64,000 bases of DNA from Paraburkholderia sp. D15 (GTDB taxonomy: Bacteria > Pseudomonadota > Gammaproteobacteria > Burkholderiales > Burkholderiaceae). Below, piece by piece: positions 46,312 through 54,383 of this stretch (positions are counted from its first letter, which is position 1; every line of letters begins with the position of its first letter). Where the stretch lies: assembly GCF_029910215.1 (NCBI RefSeq), contig NZ_CP110396.1, positions 2,914,001 through 2,978,000 on the forward strand, in the 5' to 3' direction. The notes under the pieces were generated by a model. It did not search any database and had not been told where the DNA came from. It saw nothing but the letters and a program-made list of their open reading frames with translations. A program made the translations under genes and the position numbers.

Positions 46312-46596
46312 TTAACTTTTTCGCTCGCGTGCACGGCGAAACGCACGTATCGCAATGGGCGCGCTCCACACTGCCAGCACTGCGATGGCAAAACTCAAAA
46401 CCAGCATGACTAGCACGAGGGGATCGTCGGCGCGCTCGCCGTCGACCAGATCGAATGGTCTCGACGCCTGGGCGAGTACCCAATGTCCTGCTGGGCTTTG
46501 CGCAAGTGCCCAGAACCAGTCAAAGAAGCCTAGCGTCCAGCCAATCGGGATGGTCAACGCGACGGATAGAACGAGTTTGATCAGGAAGGATTTCAT
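46312..46596 (-). CDS. Small two-helix membrane protein, putative immunity protein of the DUF2778 effector
   Basis: 94 residues with two membrane helices (about 5-25, LVLSVALTIPIGWTLGFF, and 60-82, LVLVMLVLSFAIAVLAVW) and a short periplasmic loop (WALAQSPAGHWVLAQASRPF). It overlaps the stop of the upstream DUF2778 gene by 4 bases (ATGA), as effector/immunity pairs often do. Immunity function is inferred from this position; no characterised family was recognised. Confidence 0.6.
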   Translation of the reverse strand: MKSFLIKLVLSVALTIPIGWTLGFFDWFWALAQSPAGHWVLAQASRPFDLVDGERADDPLVLVMLVLSFAIAVLAVWSAPIAIRAFRRARERKS

Positions 46597-47075
46597 CGCA
46601 CGTTGACTGTTCCGTAATAGCTGATGTTAGTTCCAGGAATAACGGCCCGTGGTTGTGACTTCAGAAATGTTCTAAGTTTTTCAAATTGAAATCGGTTGTG
46701 CACCGTTATACATCCCTTGCTTTGGTTAGTGCGGCCGGCAGGATGCAGACGAAACTCTCCACGCAGAACGCCGTTGATATATGTGTAGTCGTCGATCAGA
46801 CCGTCGTTTCGATAAAGGGCGAACCACCCGCTACGGCTGGTATGTGTAAAAGTATTCGCAATCGTATCGCGCAACCAACCTAAACGGCCGCCGCTCTCCC
46901 TGTCGACGATGAAATAAGTTCCGGCTGGAAGCGGCCCCTCATCTTTTTTCGCTGTCGCGCTCGGGTCGTCAACATAGATGCCGTCACCTGAGAAAGCAGC
47001 GATTCCACCAAGACCTGGGCAGAGTAAGACAGACATGCGTTGACCGTTGAGACGGAAAGAGCAGGACACCGGCAT
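46593..47075 (-). CDS. DUF2778 (Tlde1-like) probable type VI L,D-transpeptidase effector
   Basis: 160 residues matching the DUF2778 pattern: GIAAFSGDGIYVDDPSATAKKDEGPLPAGTYFIVDR, then GEFRLHPAGRTNQSKGCITVHNRFQFEKL with His111, Ser119 and Cys122. The His-x10-Cys with S-K-G-C matches the L,D-transpeptidase-like active site of Tlde1 effectors, which attack peptidoglycan peptides of rival cells. There is no signal peptide, as expected for injected effectors. GGAGG is 6 bases before the ATG. Base composition is visibly AT-richer than neighbouring genes, suggesting acquisition. Confidence 0.72.
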   Translation of the reverse strand: MPVSCSFRLNGQRMSVLLCPGLGGIAAFSGDGIYVDDPSATAKKDEGPLPAGTYFIVDRESGGRLGWLRDTIANTFTHTSRSGWFALYRNDGLIDDYTYINGVLRGEFRLHPAGRTNQSKGCITVHNRFQFEKLRTFLKSQPRAVIPGTNISYYGTVNVR

Positions 47076-47313
47076 GGGTTGCCTCCAAAGGATCAGGAGG
47101 AGGCGATTCCAGGCAATTGAATCGAACCGTCTATACGCTGTGGGTCGTGTTAACTGAGGATATGCGCTGTCGGTCGTGGGTCCTTATGTGTTGAGGCACT
47201 TCACTTCCGCGGAGAAGTCCGACCACAACGGACTCGCGTCACTTTGTCGACCACGAGAAAATGGATGCGACAATTCGCGCTTGTCGCACCGCAAACCGTC
47301 AACAACCGTCACA

Positions 47314-47353
47314 AACGAAAACGGTCGCGTGCCTTATCAGACACGCGACCGTT
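47314..47353 (-). terminator. Intrinsic terminator of the AhpD-like gene
   Basis: On the minus strand AACGGTCGCGTG and CACGCGACCGTT form a perfect 12-bp stem with a 10-base loop, followed by TTTTCGTTT. It sits 42 bases after the stop of the gene at 47395. The rest of spacer 47076-47394 shows nothing else. Confidence 0.88.
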
Positions 47354-47394
47354 CCTGGCAGAAAATCCCAATTTCCAGCACTAACGGCGGCCGG

Positions 47395-47754
47395 CTACTT
47401 CACCGCTTCCACCGCATCCTGCGCATAAGCCGCCACCGCATCCATCGTCCGCGCCGAATAAACCATCGCCGCGCCCGCATTGATCGCCACCGCGACGCCC
47501 AGCGCCTCGGCGATTTCCTCGCGCGTCGCGCCGTGCTTCAGCGCCTCGGCGGTGTGCACGGAAATACAACCGTCACAGCGCAAACTCACCGCGGCGGCCA
47601 GCGCAATCAACTCGCGCGTCTTCGCGCCGAGCAGGTTGGTTTTCTGACCGGCGCCCGACATCGTTTGATACGCCTTGAGCGTATCCGGCGACAGCTTGCC
47701 GATCTCGCCGATACGGCCGAACAATTCCTTGCGATACTCGATCCAGTTCAACAT
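47395..47754 (-). CDS. AhpD/carboxymuconolactone-decarboxylase-like protein
   Basis: 119-residue helical protein with the redox CxxC-H motif (CDGCISVHTAEALKHGAT, about 60-77) of AhpD-type alkylhydroperoxidases. It probably takes part in peroxide detoxification or thiol exchange. AAGGAG lies 7 bases before the ATG. It is divergent from the AraC regulator gene with a 116-base spacer, so the regulator probably controls it. Confidence 0.87.
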   Translation of the reverse strand: MLNWIEYRKELFGRIGEIGKLSPDTLKAYQTMSGAGQKTNLLGAKTRELIALAAAVSLRCDGCISVHTAEALKHGATREEIAEALGVAVAINAGAAMVYSARTMDAVAAYAQDAVEAVK

Positions 47755-47870
47755 GGCAGTGCTCCTTGGTCTGTTGCGCGTCGGCGGGTGCCGGCGTCGT
47801 GAGACAAGTATTGCGCCGCGCCGCGATATCCTGAATACTCGTTTCGCTCAACTTTTAGCGGGATCGTCTC

Positions 47871-48866
47871 ATGGACATGCTTAGCCGACTGCTCGATCTG
47901 GCCCGGCCGCAGGCAAGCCTGGACTTGCGCTGCCTGCTGTCGGGCGGCTTCGACATCGATCACGGGCCGCTTGAGGCGGGCATCGCGCCGTTTCATCTGG
48001 TGCTCGGCGGCGCCTGTCTGATCGAGGCCGACGACGGCACGGAGTTGCCCTTGCGTACTGGCGATTTCGTGCTGTTTCCACGCGGCGCCGCGCATCGCGT
48101 GCGGGACGTGGCGAGGTCCAGCGTGACGACGCCGATCACGCAGAGTCACGACGGCATGCTGCCGGTGCGGCAAAGCGGTAACGGTAAAAGCAACGGCAAC
48201 TCAAAAGCCAGCGCCAACCATGAAACCACCAACACTCGCGCGGCCGATGTCGACCTCCTGTGTGGCCGCTTTCTCTACGCGCCAGGCTCATCCGCGTTGC
48301 TGCTGAACGCGTTGCCCGATCCATTCCACGTCTCGCTCGAAGGCACGCAAGCGCTGGACTCGTTGCAAACCGTGACGGACCTGATGCGCACCGAAGCGGA
48401 ACGACGGCAACCCGGCGCGCTCGCCATCGTCACCGCATTGAGCCACGCGCTGTTCACCATGGCCTTGCGTGTGCACGGCGAACGCAACGCGTCGGGCTCC
48501 GGCGTGTTGACGCTGCTCGCCGACGCACGTCTGGGCGCGTCGGTGCAAAGCATGCTGAACGCGCCGGAACGCGCATGGACCATCGCGGAACTGGGGGACG
48601 TCGCGGCAATGTCGCGTGCGACCTACGCGCGTCACTTCAACGAGCGCGCGGGCATGACGGTGATGGATTTCCTCACGCAGATCCGCATGACGATCGCGTG
48701 CGATCTTCTGCGCCGCACGCAGCGCAGCGCGGCCGAGGTCGGCGAGATGGTCGGCTATCAGTCGGAAGCGGCGTTCGGCAAGGCGTTTCAGCAGAGCGTC
48801 GGCGTGACGCCTGGGCGGTATCGGCGTCGGCGGGAGGAGGGGGACGAAAAGGGGCAAAGCGAGTGA
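47871..48866 (+). CDS. AraC-family regulator with cupin_6 sensor
   Basis: 331 residues. The N-terminal cupin (about 10-160: HLVLGGACLIEADDGTELPLRTGDFVLFPRGAAHRV, FLYAPGSSALLLNALPDPFHV) contains an inserted low-complexity stretch (GNGKSNGNSKASANHET, about 103-122). The C-terminal AraC double helix-turn-helix is at about 225-320 (WTIAELGDVAAMSRATYARHFNERAGMTVMDFLTQIRM, EVGEMVGYQSEAAFGKAFQQSVGVTPGRYRR). It is divergent from the AhpD-like gene, its likely target. Confidence 0.88.
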   Translation: MDMLSRLLDLARPQASLDLRCLLSGGFDIDHGPLEAGIAPFHLVLGGACLIEADDGTELPLRTGDFVLFPRGAAHRVRDVARSSVTTPITQSHDGMLPVRQSGNGKSNGNSKASANHETTNTRAADVDLLCGRFLYAPGSSALLLNALPDPFHVSLEGTQALDSLQTVTDLMRTEAERRQPGALAIVTALSHALFTMALRVHGERNASGSGVLTLLADARLGASVQSMLNAPERAWTIAELGDVAAMSRATYARHFNERAGMTVMDFLTQIRMTIACDLLRRTQRSAAEVGEMVGYQSEAAFGKAFQQSVGVTPGRYRRRREEGDEKGQSE

Positions 48867-48892
48867 GCCGGACGCAACCACTCGAATCAACG

Positions 48893-49192
48893 ATGACCAG
48901 ACAAATCACCATCAAACTATTACTGATCGCAGTGCTGGTGGTCATCGCCGTGATTGGCGGATGGTATCTGACCTGTCTCTTCAGCCTGTTGCCGTTCAAC
49001 ATGCCCGATTTCATCGACAGCTTCATACGCTTCGCGTTGTCGATCACCGGTAACGACGATCTGGCGAATCCGGACGATATGGAAATGCTGTCTTTCCTTC
49101 TTTACTGGCTGGTTTTCACCATCCTGACCGGAACTCTCACCTTCTTCGGTTACCGCACCTTCCGTCATTACCGGCAAACTGTTCCGCGTTGA
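48893..49192 (+). CDS. Small membrane protein
   Basis: 99 residues with two helices (about 7-25, IKLLLIAVLVVIAVIGGWYL, and 66-88, MLSFLLYWLVFTILTGTLTFFGY), with an acidic loop (NDDLANPDDMEM) between them. It follows the AraC gene by 26 bases and may be co-transcribed. No family was recognised. Confidence 0.6.
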   Translation: MTRQITIKLLLIAVLVVIAVIGGWYLTCLFSLLPFNMPDFIDSFIRFALSITGNDDLANPDDMEMLSFLLYWLVFTILTGTLTFFGYRTFRHYRQTVPR

Positions 49193-49204
49193 GCGGCGTG
49201 CGCG

Positions 49205-49804
49205 TCAATTCTTAACGTCCTCCACCTCCCCAAACCACTTCCGCCCAACCTTCCCCATCGCCCACGCCATCAACAGCGCGCACACCGTTCCCAAGGTCAC
49301 TTCCCCCAACCGCAGCAGCGCCTTGTCCCAAGGCGGCCCCATCCCGGGCACCAGCAGCATGATGGTCGCGGTGATACCACCGAGCCGCGCCGCGCTGCCC
49401 ACGTTCAACACCCAGCACACGACGATCGCCACGCCGACCGTCGCCGCATAAGCCGCGAAATATCCGCCGCCGGCCAACGCGCCCACGAGCCCGCACAGTC
49501 CGCCGACCATCGCGCCGATGAACTGGTCGCGCGACAGATTGCGCGTGTCGATATAGCTATGTTGACTGACCGCGATCGCGGTAATCGCGGCCCAGAACGC
49601 CTGCTCGGTATGCAGCGCGCGGCCGATCGCGAAGGCGAGACTGGCGCCGGCCACCGCCTGCACGGCCATGAGGCCGCCCTCAATCAGCCGCTCGCCGAGC
49701 GGCAATGCCTTCAGAAAAGCGAACAGCGAGTTGGCCGCGCTCGTCCGCGCGCGATGGGTCGAACGGGGTGTCGAAGTGCGGGGCGAATTATCGGGTGGTG
49801 TCAT
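49205..49804 (-). CDS. FUSC-family membrane protein (aromatic-acid-exporter-like)
   Basis: 199-residue inner-membrane protein. LIEGGLMAVQAVAGASLAFAIGRALHTEQAFWAAITAIAVSQHSYIDTRNLSRDQFIGAMVGGLCG resembles the N-terminal membrane half of FUSC/AaeB-like transporters; it lacks the second half, so it is short for a full exporter. The stop of pelG is 27 bases upstream on the same strand, so it may be the last gene of the pel transcript. A role in Pel export is unproven. Confidence 0.7.
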   Translation of the reverse strand: MTPPDNSPRTSTPRSTHRARTSAANSLFAFLKALPLGERLIEGGLMAVQAVAGASLAFAIGRALHTEQAFWAAITAIAVSQHSYIDTRNLSRDQFIGAMVGGLCGLVGALAGGGYFAAYAATVGVAIVVCWVLNVGSAARLGGITATIMLLVPGMGPPWDKALLRLGEVTLGTVCALLMAWAMGKVGRKWFGEVEDVKN

Positions 49805-49831
49805 CGCGAGAAGCAGACCTCAAAGCCGCCC

Positions 49832-51202
49832 TCACTGGAGCATGAAGGTCTCGTATTCTAGCGACTCCAATTTACGATCCAGCAGATACAGGCTCGCCAG
49901 CACGACCACCAGCAACGCGCCCGCAAATCCATAGCCATAGAAAGCCGGATTCAACGCCAGCGTCATCGCCGTGAAAATCACGTTCAGCGCGACGAAGCCC
50001 GCCACCAGACACAGCACGATCTTGCGCTTGTCGAGATAGAAGAACACGTTGATCGTGCCCATGAACACGACCTGCATGCTGGCGGCGATCACGTCGATAT
50101 ACAGCAGCGGCAGATACAGCGTCGATATCTTCAGCCACGACAGCAGCACGGTGCCGGCGGCGAACAGCATCATCGCGGCGATGGTCTGCACCTTGATGAT
50201 CTCCCAGATGCCGTTACGCAGCGCCTCCACCATCGCGTTGCGCATGCGTTCAATATGCTGCAGCGACGCGCCTTCGCGCACCGCATCGTAGAACGCGTCG
50301 TAATACTCGACGAAGTCGGTCTCGATGCGCATCAGAAACACCGCCATGCCCGGAATGATCGCGAGGTACGCGAGAAACACGGGAATGTCGTAAATGATCG
50401 ACGCACGCAACGGCCCGATCACCGGCTGACCCGTCCCCGGCGAGTACCAGAACATGAACTTGTCGACCCAGATCCCGAGGTTGTACAGCAAGCCGGTCAA
50501 CATCAGCGACGGATAACGGTATCGCTTCCAGAACACCTCGAACGAAATGAAATGATCGCTGCGGTAGTCGCGATAGATCAGCGAGAGCAGGCCGACCAGC
50601 AGGATCGTCTGGCCGCTCACGAAGCCCGACAGCAGCCCCGTCAATCCATAGCGGTTCAGCGCGAGCGCGGCAATCGTCGTGAACGAGTAGCCGATAAAGA
50701 ACACGACGATGATCGACACATACTGCTTCATGCCCGACAGAAAAATCGTCGCGATCCAGATGTTGCTCATCACCACGAAGCCGGCCAGCATCAGCAGGCG
50801 GTAGGCGACGGTCTGCTGCGGAAACAGCAGCACGACGGCGAGCGCGCCGAGCACCGCCGAGGCCACCGTGACGACGAACGCCACCGCGTGATAGTTCGGC
50901 AGCACGAGGTCGTCGCGCTTCTCGAACAGACGGTCGGACGTGAAGCGCGTGTATGCGAGCTGCAAGGGGCCGGTCAGAATCAGCGACAGCGAAATCAGAT
51001 ACGTGACCGACACCTGGAACTGCGTGATAAGCCCCGTGGGCAGCACGAACGGCAGACTGAGCACGCCGATCAGCAGAATCCCGACGATCGACAGCACCCA
51101 GGGGCCCGCGCCGATCAGCCCCGCGTACGTATAAGCCTGCATCAGCCCCAGCAGCGTATTGCGGCGGAGCATCTTGCGCAGTTCGAACCCGATTCCGGCC
51201 AT
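49832..51202 (-). CDS. pelG: PelG, inner-membrane polysaccharide transporter
   Basis: 456 residues with about 12 membrane helices, of the PST/MOP-like flippase type. The N-terminus MAGIGFELRKMLRRNTLLGLMQAYTYAGLIGAGPWVLSI is characteristic of PelG. With PelD, PelE and PelF it forms the synthase complex that makes Pel and moves it to the periplasm. It follows pelF with a 134-base spacer containing an alternating purine-pyrimidine tract. Confidence 0.95.
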   Translation of the reverse strand: MAGIGFELRKMLRRNTLLGLMQAYTYAGLIGAGPWVLSIVGILLIGVLSLPFVLPTGLITQFQVSVTYLISLSLILTGPLQLAYTRFTSDRLFEKRDDLVLPNYHAVAFVVTVASAVLGALAVVLLFPQQTVAYRLLMLAGFVVMSNIWIATIFLSGMKQYVSIIVVFFIGYSFTTIAALALNRYGLTGLLSGFVSGQTILLVGLLSLIYRDYRSDHFISFEVFWKRYRYPSLMLTGLLYNLGIWVDKFMFWYSPGTGQPVIGPLRASIIYDIPVFLAYLAIIPGMAVFLMRIETDFVEYYDAFYDAVREGASLQHIERMRNAMVEALRNGIWEIIKVQTIAAMMLFAAGTVLLSWLKISTLYLPLLYIDVIAASMQVVFMGTINVFFYLDKRKIVLCLVAGFVALNVIFTAMTLALNPAFYGYGFAGALLVVVLASLYLLDRKLESLEYETFMLQ

Positions 51203-51280
51203 GGCAATGCGTTCCGTTTGTAAAGCGTTTGACTGGCGTGTTGCGTTTAGCGTGTGTATTGCGTCGAATCAGCGGCGTTC

Positions 51281-51310
51281 CACGCACGCGCACGCACACG
51301 CACACGCACA
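51281..51310. repeat. 30-bp alternating pyrimidine-purine tract between pelF and pelG
   Basis: Every step alternates C/T with A/G (CA and CG dinucleotides), so this stretch could adopt Z-DNA under torsion. It sits between pelF (stop 51337) and pelG (start 51202), in the 134-base spacer of the operon. Confidence 0.75.
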
Positions 51311-51336
51311 GGTCGCGGTTCGACCGCGCGGCCGTG

Positions 51337-52980
51337 TCACGACGCGGCCGGAGCCGCCGGCGCCGCACTTTGCGCCGCATCGTCGAGATCGGCCTGCGCG
51401 GTGAGCCGCGCATACAGCTCGCGATACGAACCGACCATCTGATCCTGCGTGTAAAACCGCTCGACGCGTGCGATCCCCGCTTTCTGCGCGGCGTGCCAGT
51501 TGTCCTCGTCGAGCAGATCGAGCGCGGCCTCGGCGAGCGCGCGCGGATCGGCAATCTGCACCACGCGGCCGGCCGCGCCGAGCGCCGCGTCTTCGCCATC
51601 GAGACCGTAGATCAACTGACGGCACGAACCGACATCCGTCGTCACCGACGGCACGCCCGCCGCGAAACCTTCGAGCACGACGAGCGGCAGCGCCTCGGAA
51701 ATCGAACTCAGCACCAGCACGCCGCACCTGGGCAGCAATTCGTCGATCTTCTGGAAGCCGAGAAACTTCACCTTGTCCTGCAAGCCCAGACTCTCGACCA
51801 GCGCGCGGCATTCGTTCGCGTACGACTCGTCCTCGTCCTCGGGGCCGGCGATCCACGCTTCGGCCTCGGGCATCTGGCGCACCACGGTCAGCATCGCGCG
51901 GATGAAGGTCTTGATGTCCTTGATCGGCACCACGCGGCCGATCAGGCACAGCGTCTTCGGCACCTGCGCGCCGCGTTGCGCGCGCAACGGCGCGAGCCGC
52001 GGCAGGTTTACGCCGTTCGGAATATTGGCGGTCTTGTATTCGGGCGCGCCGTCGACGATCTGCCGCCGCCGGTTGCCTTCGTACAGGGCGATGATGTCCT
52101 CGGCTGCGTCGTAGCACACGTGGCCGAGCGTTTCGAAGAAGCGCACCCACAGGTCGCGGAAATAGCCGATCTGCGAGACGTCGCGCTCGAAAATGCTGCG
52201 GTTGTCGCGAATCCACTGGCTCTGGAACAAATCGATCTTGCGTTCCTTCGTGTAGATGCCGTGTTCGGAGACGAGCAGCGGACGCCCGTGCCGATAGCGC
52301 AGCAGCGCACCGAGAAAACCCGCGTAACCGGTCGATACCGTATGGAACATCTTCACCGTGGGCAGCCCCTCGGCGATCCGCGCCAGTTGCCACAGCGGCT
52401 TGTGCATGATGCGCACGGTCCAGAAATAATCGACGAACGACGGGTCCGTGCAGAACTGCCGGTACTGGTCGGTCAGATAGGTCCACGACTCCTTCGAATA
52501 CAGGAATGCTTCTTCGCCGAGTGCGCCGCCGGGGCGCAGATCGTCGAGCATGTCCTTGAGCATGCGGCCGGCCGCCTGACGCATGGCCGGATTGCGCAGC
52601 TTGTCGTGCATCTGGCCGGCCTGCATGAAGGCGGCGGGGTCGCCCGCCTGGTGATGGATCAGCGGCGGCGGCGCGAAGTCGTACAGGTAGTGATTCTCCA
52701 GATGCACGACGTTGTCGGGCAGCGCGTACGACATCTTCGGATAGTCCTGCGGGCGGCTGCCGAGAAAGCACAGCGCGAACGAGTACTCCGGAAACGCGCG
52801 GATGATCTGGTTGACCCAGCTCGACACGCCGCCGCTTACATACGGAAACGTGCCTTCGAGCAGCAGCGCGATATCGGCGCGCGCGGCGCGCGGTAGCTTG
52901 ATCGAGGTTGGCGAGGCCGCAACGTTGGTGTTCGCGTTGGTGTTCTGAGCCGCGGGATTCGCGGTTCTGGATGCAGTCAT
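51337..52980 (-). CDS. pelF: PelF, UDP-sugar glycosyltransferase
   Basis: 547-residue soluble GT4-type glycosyltransferase that polymerises Pel. Marks: LLEGTFPYVSGGVSSWVNQIIRAFPEYSF, IPNGVNLPRLAP, TLCLIGRVVPIKDIKTFIRAM, and the EX7E-like SSISEALPLVVLEGFAAGVPSVTTDVGSCR. Its start overlaps the end of pelE by 4 bases, which gives translational coupling. A variable Asn/Ala-rich N-terminal stretch (NTNANTNVAAS) precedes the domain. Confidence 0.95.
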   Translation of the reverse strand: MTASRTANPAAQNTNANTNVAASPTSIKLPRAARADIALLLEGTFPYVSGGVSSWVNQIIRAFPEYSFALCFLGSRPQDYPKMSYALPDNVVHLENHYLYDFAPPPLIHHQAGDPAAFMQAGQMHDKLRNPAMRQAAGRMLKDMLDDLRPGGALGEEAFLYSKESWTYLTDQYRQFCTDPSFVDYFWTVRIMHKPLWQLARIAEGLPTVKMFHTVSTGYAGFLGALLRYRHGRPLLVSEHGIYTKERKIDLFQSQWIRDNRSIFERDVSQIGYFRDLWVRFFETLGHVCYDAAEDIIALYEGNRRRQIVDGAPEYKTANIPNGVNLPRLAPLRAQRGAQVPKTLCLIGRVVPIKDIKTFIRAMLTVVRQMPEAEAWIAGPEDEDESYANECRALVESLGLQDKVKFLGFQKIDELLPRCGVLVLSSISEALPLVVLEGFAAGVPSVTTDVGSCRQLIYGLDGEDAALGAAGRVVQIADPRALAEAALDLLDEDNWHAAQKAGIARVERFYTQDQMVGSYRELYARLTAQADLDDAAQSAAPAAPAAS

Positions 52981-54383
52981 GATGAGCGTCTCGACGAGGA
53001 GCCTGACGGCGGCGTGCCGTCGCGCGCGGCGCGGGATGCATCGCCGGTCTTCGGCGCGTGGGCGCCGGTAGCGGTAGCAGAAGCGGAAGCGGATCGAGCA
53101 GCGCCGCCGTGCGCCAGTTCGGCCACTTGCAGCACGCGCGGATCGGGGGCGTCGCGCGATTCGCGTCCCTGCCAGAACGCCAGCACCGCGTGCAGCGTCG
53201 AGCCGCCCGCATGGCTGTCCATCTCGCCGAGCAACCGACGCACGCGTGCAAAATCGCGGCGCAGATAGGCGGCTTCGGCGAGATACGGCAGCATCCGTTC
53301 GCGCGGGAACCCGCAGTCGATCGCGCGTTGCAGCATCGTGTCGGCGTCGTCGAGTTCGCGCCGGTCGAGCGCGAGGCGGCCACGCAGACGCCACAGCGAC
53401 GCGTCGTCGGGATCGGCGTCGAGCGCCGCGACGGCGAAACCGTCGGCCTGATCGGCGGCGTTGCGGTAGACGTCACCGGTCACGAGGTGTTCGTAGATCA
53501 GTTCGCTGTACAACTCGGCGAGCGTCTTGTTCGCGCGGCGGCGGTCGCTGTCGTTCAGCTCGGGGTGCAGCTTGCGATCGAGCTTCGGCCGCTCGACGAG
53601 AATCCGCTGCGTGAGCGCCTTCTCGCGGTTGTCGAGAATGCCGTACGCGAGCAGGCGGATGTCGTCCAGCGGATCGGCCAGCATGCCTTGCAGCAACGGC
53701 GAGACGGTGCGCGCGGGCATCGACTGCATGGCGAGCAATGCGGTCATGCGAAACGCGGTGCCGGCGTCGGCGTTCTGCAACTCGGCCTTCAGACGCGCGC
53801 CGCGGCCGTACGACACGTTGCCGATCAGGTTGGCGGCGAACTCGGGCTCCTCGACCTGAACCACCGGCGGGCGATCGGCGGGGCGCGGCAGAATCCGCGC
53901 GACGGCCAGCGCGCCAAGCGTGCACGCGACGCCGCCGACCGGCACCGCGAAGTTCAGGAACCACAGCGCGGCGAACAGGCCACGACGCGGCGCGCGATAG
54001 CGCGGCGGCATCGCACGCGCGATGGCGAACGAGATGAGCAACGCGGCGAGAGCCTGCACAAGCAGGCAGAGCAGCAGCGTGTGCGTGTTCAGATGCGCGG
54101 CGTCGCTGGAGGGGGCGTCCGTCGCCAGCGTGCCGAGCCATTGCGCGGACGGATCTGGCGCGCCGCGCGTGGCGAGTGCGAACACCGCGATTTGCAGCGC
54201 GATGCCGCAGAGTGCGGCGAGGGCCGCGAGCAGCGCGGACAACGCACGAGCGCCGGAGGCGTGCGGACGGGAGTCACCGGAGGCCGGGCCGGAGCCGTTG
54301 CCCGAACCCGATCCCTCCACGCGCGCCGCGTCTGCGTCGCCCGCCGGCCGTGCGGCGTTGGCGTTCGCGTCAGACGCGCGCAT
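52977..54383 (-). CDS. pelE: PelE, membrane TPR protein of the Pel synthase
   Basis: 468 residues: Gly/Ser/Ala-rich N-terminus (about 1-45), hydrophobic helices (about 47-72, 101-122 and 140-165), then TPR-type helical repeats (about 215-420, such as EHLVTGDVYRNAADQADGFAVAALDADPDDASLWRLRGRLAL). Known PelE anchors and organises PelD, PelF and PelG. It overlaps both neighbours (14 bases with pelD, 4 with pelF). Confidence 0.85.
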   Translation of the reverse strand: MRASDANANAARPAGDADAARVEGSGSGNGSGPASGDSRPHASGARALSALLAALAALCGIALQIAVFALATRGAPDPSAQWLGTLATDAPSSDAAHLNTHTLLLCLLVQALAALLISFAIARAMPPRYRAPRRGLFAALWFLNFAVPVGGVACTLGALAVARILPRPADRPPVVQVEEPEFAANLIGNVSYGRGARLKAELQNADAGTAFRMTALLAMQSMPARTVSPLLQGMLADPLDDIRLLAYGILDNREKALTQRILVERPKLDRKLHPELNDSDRRRANKTLAELYSELIYEHLVTGDVYRNAADQADGFAVAALDADPDDASLWRLRGRLALDRRELDDADTMLQRAIDCGFPRERMLPYLAEAAYLRRDFARVRRLLGEMDSHAGGSTLHAVLAFWQGRESRDAPDPRVLQVAELAHGGAARSASASATATGAHAPKTGDASRAARDGTPPSGSSSRRSS

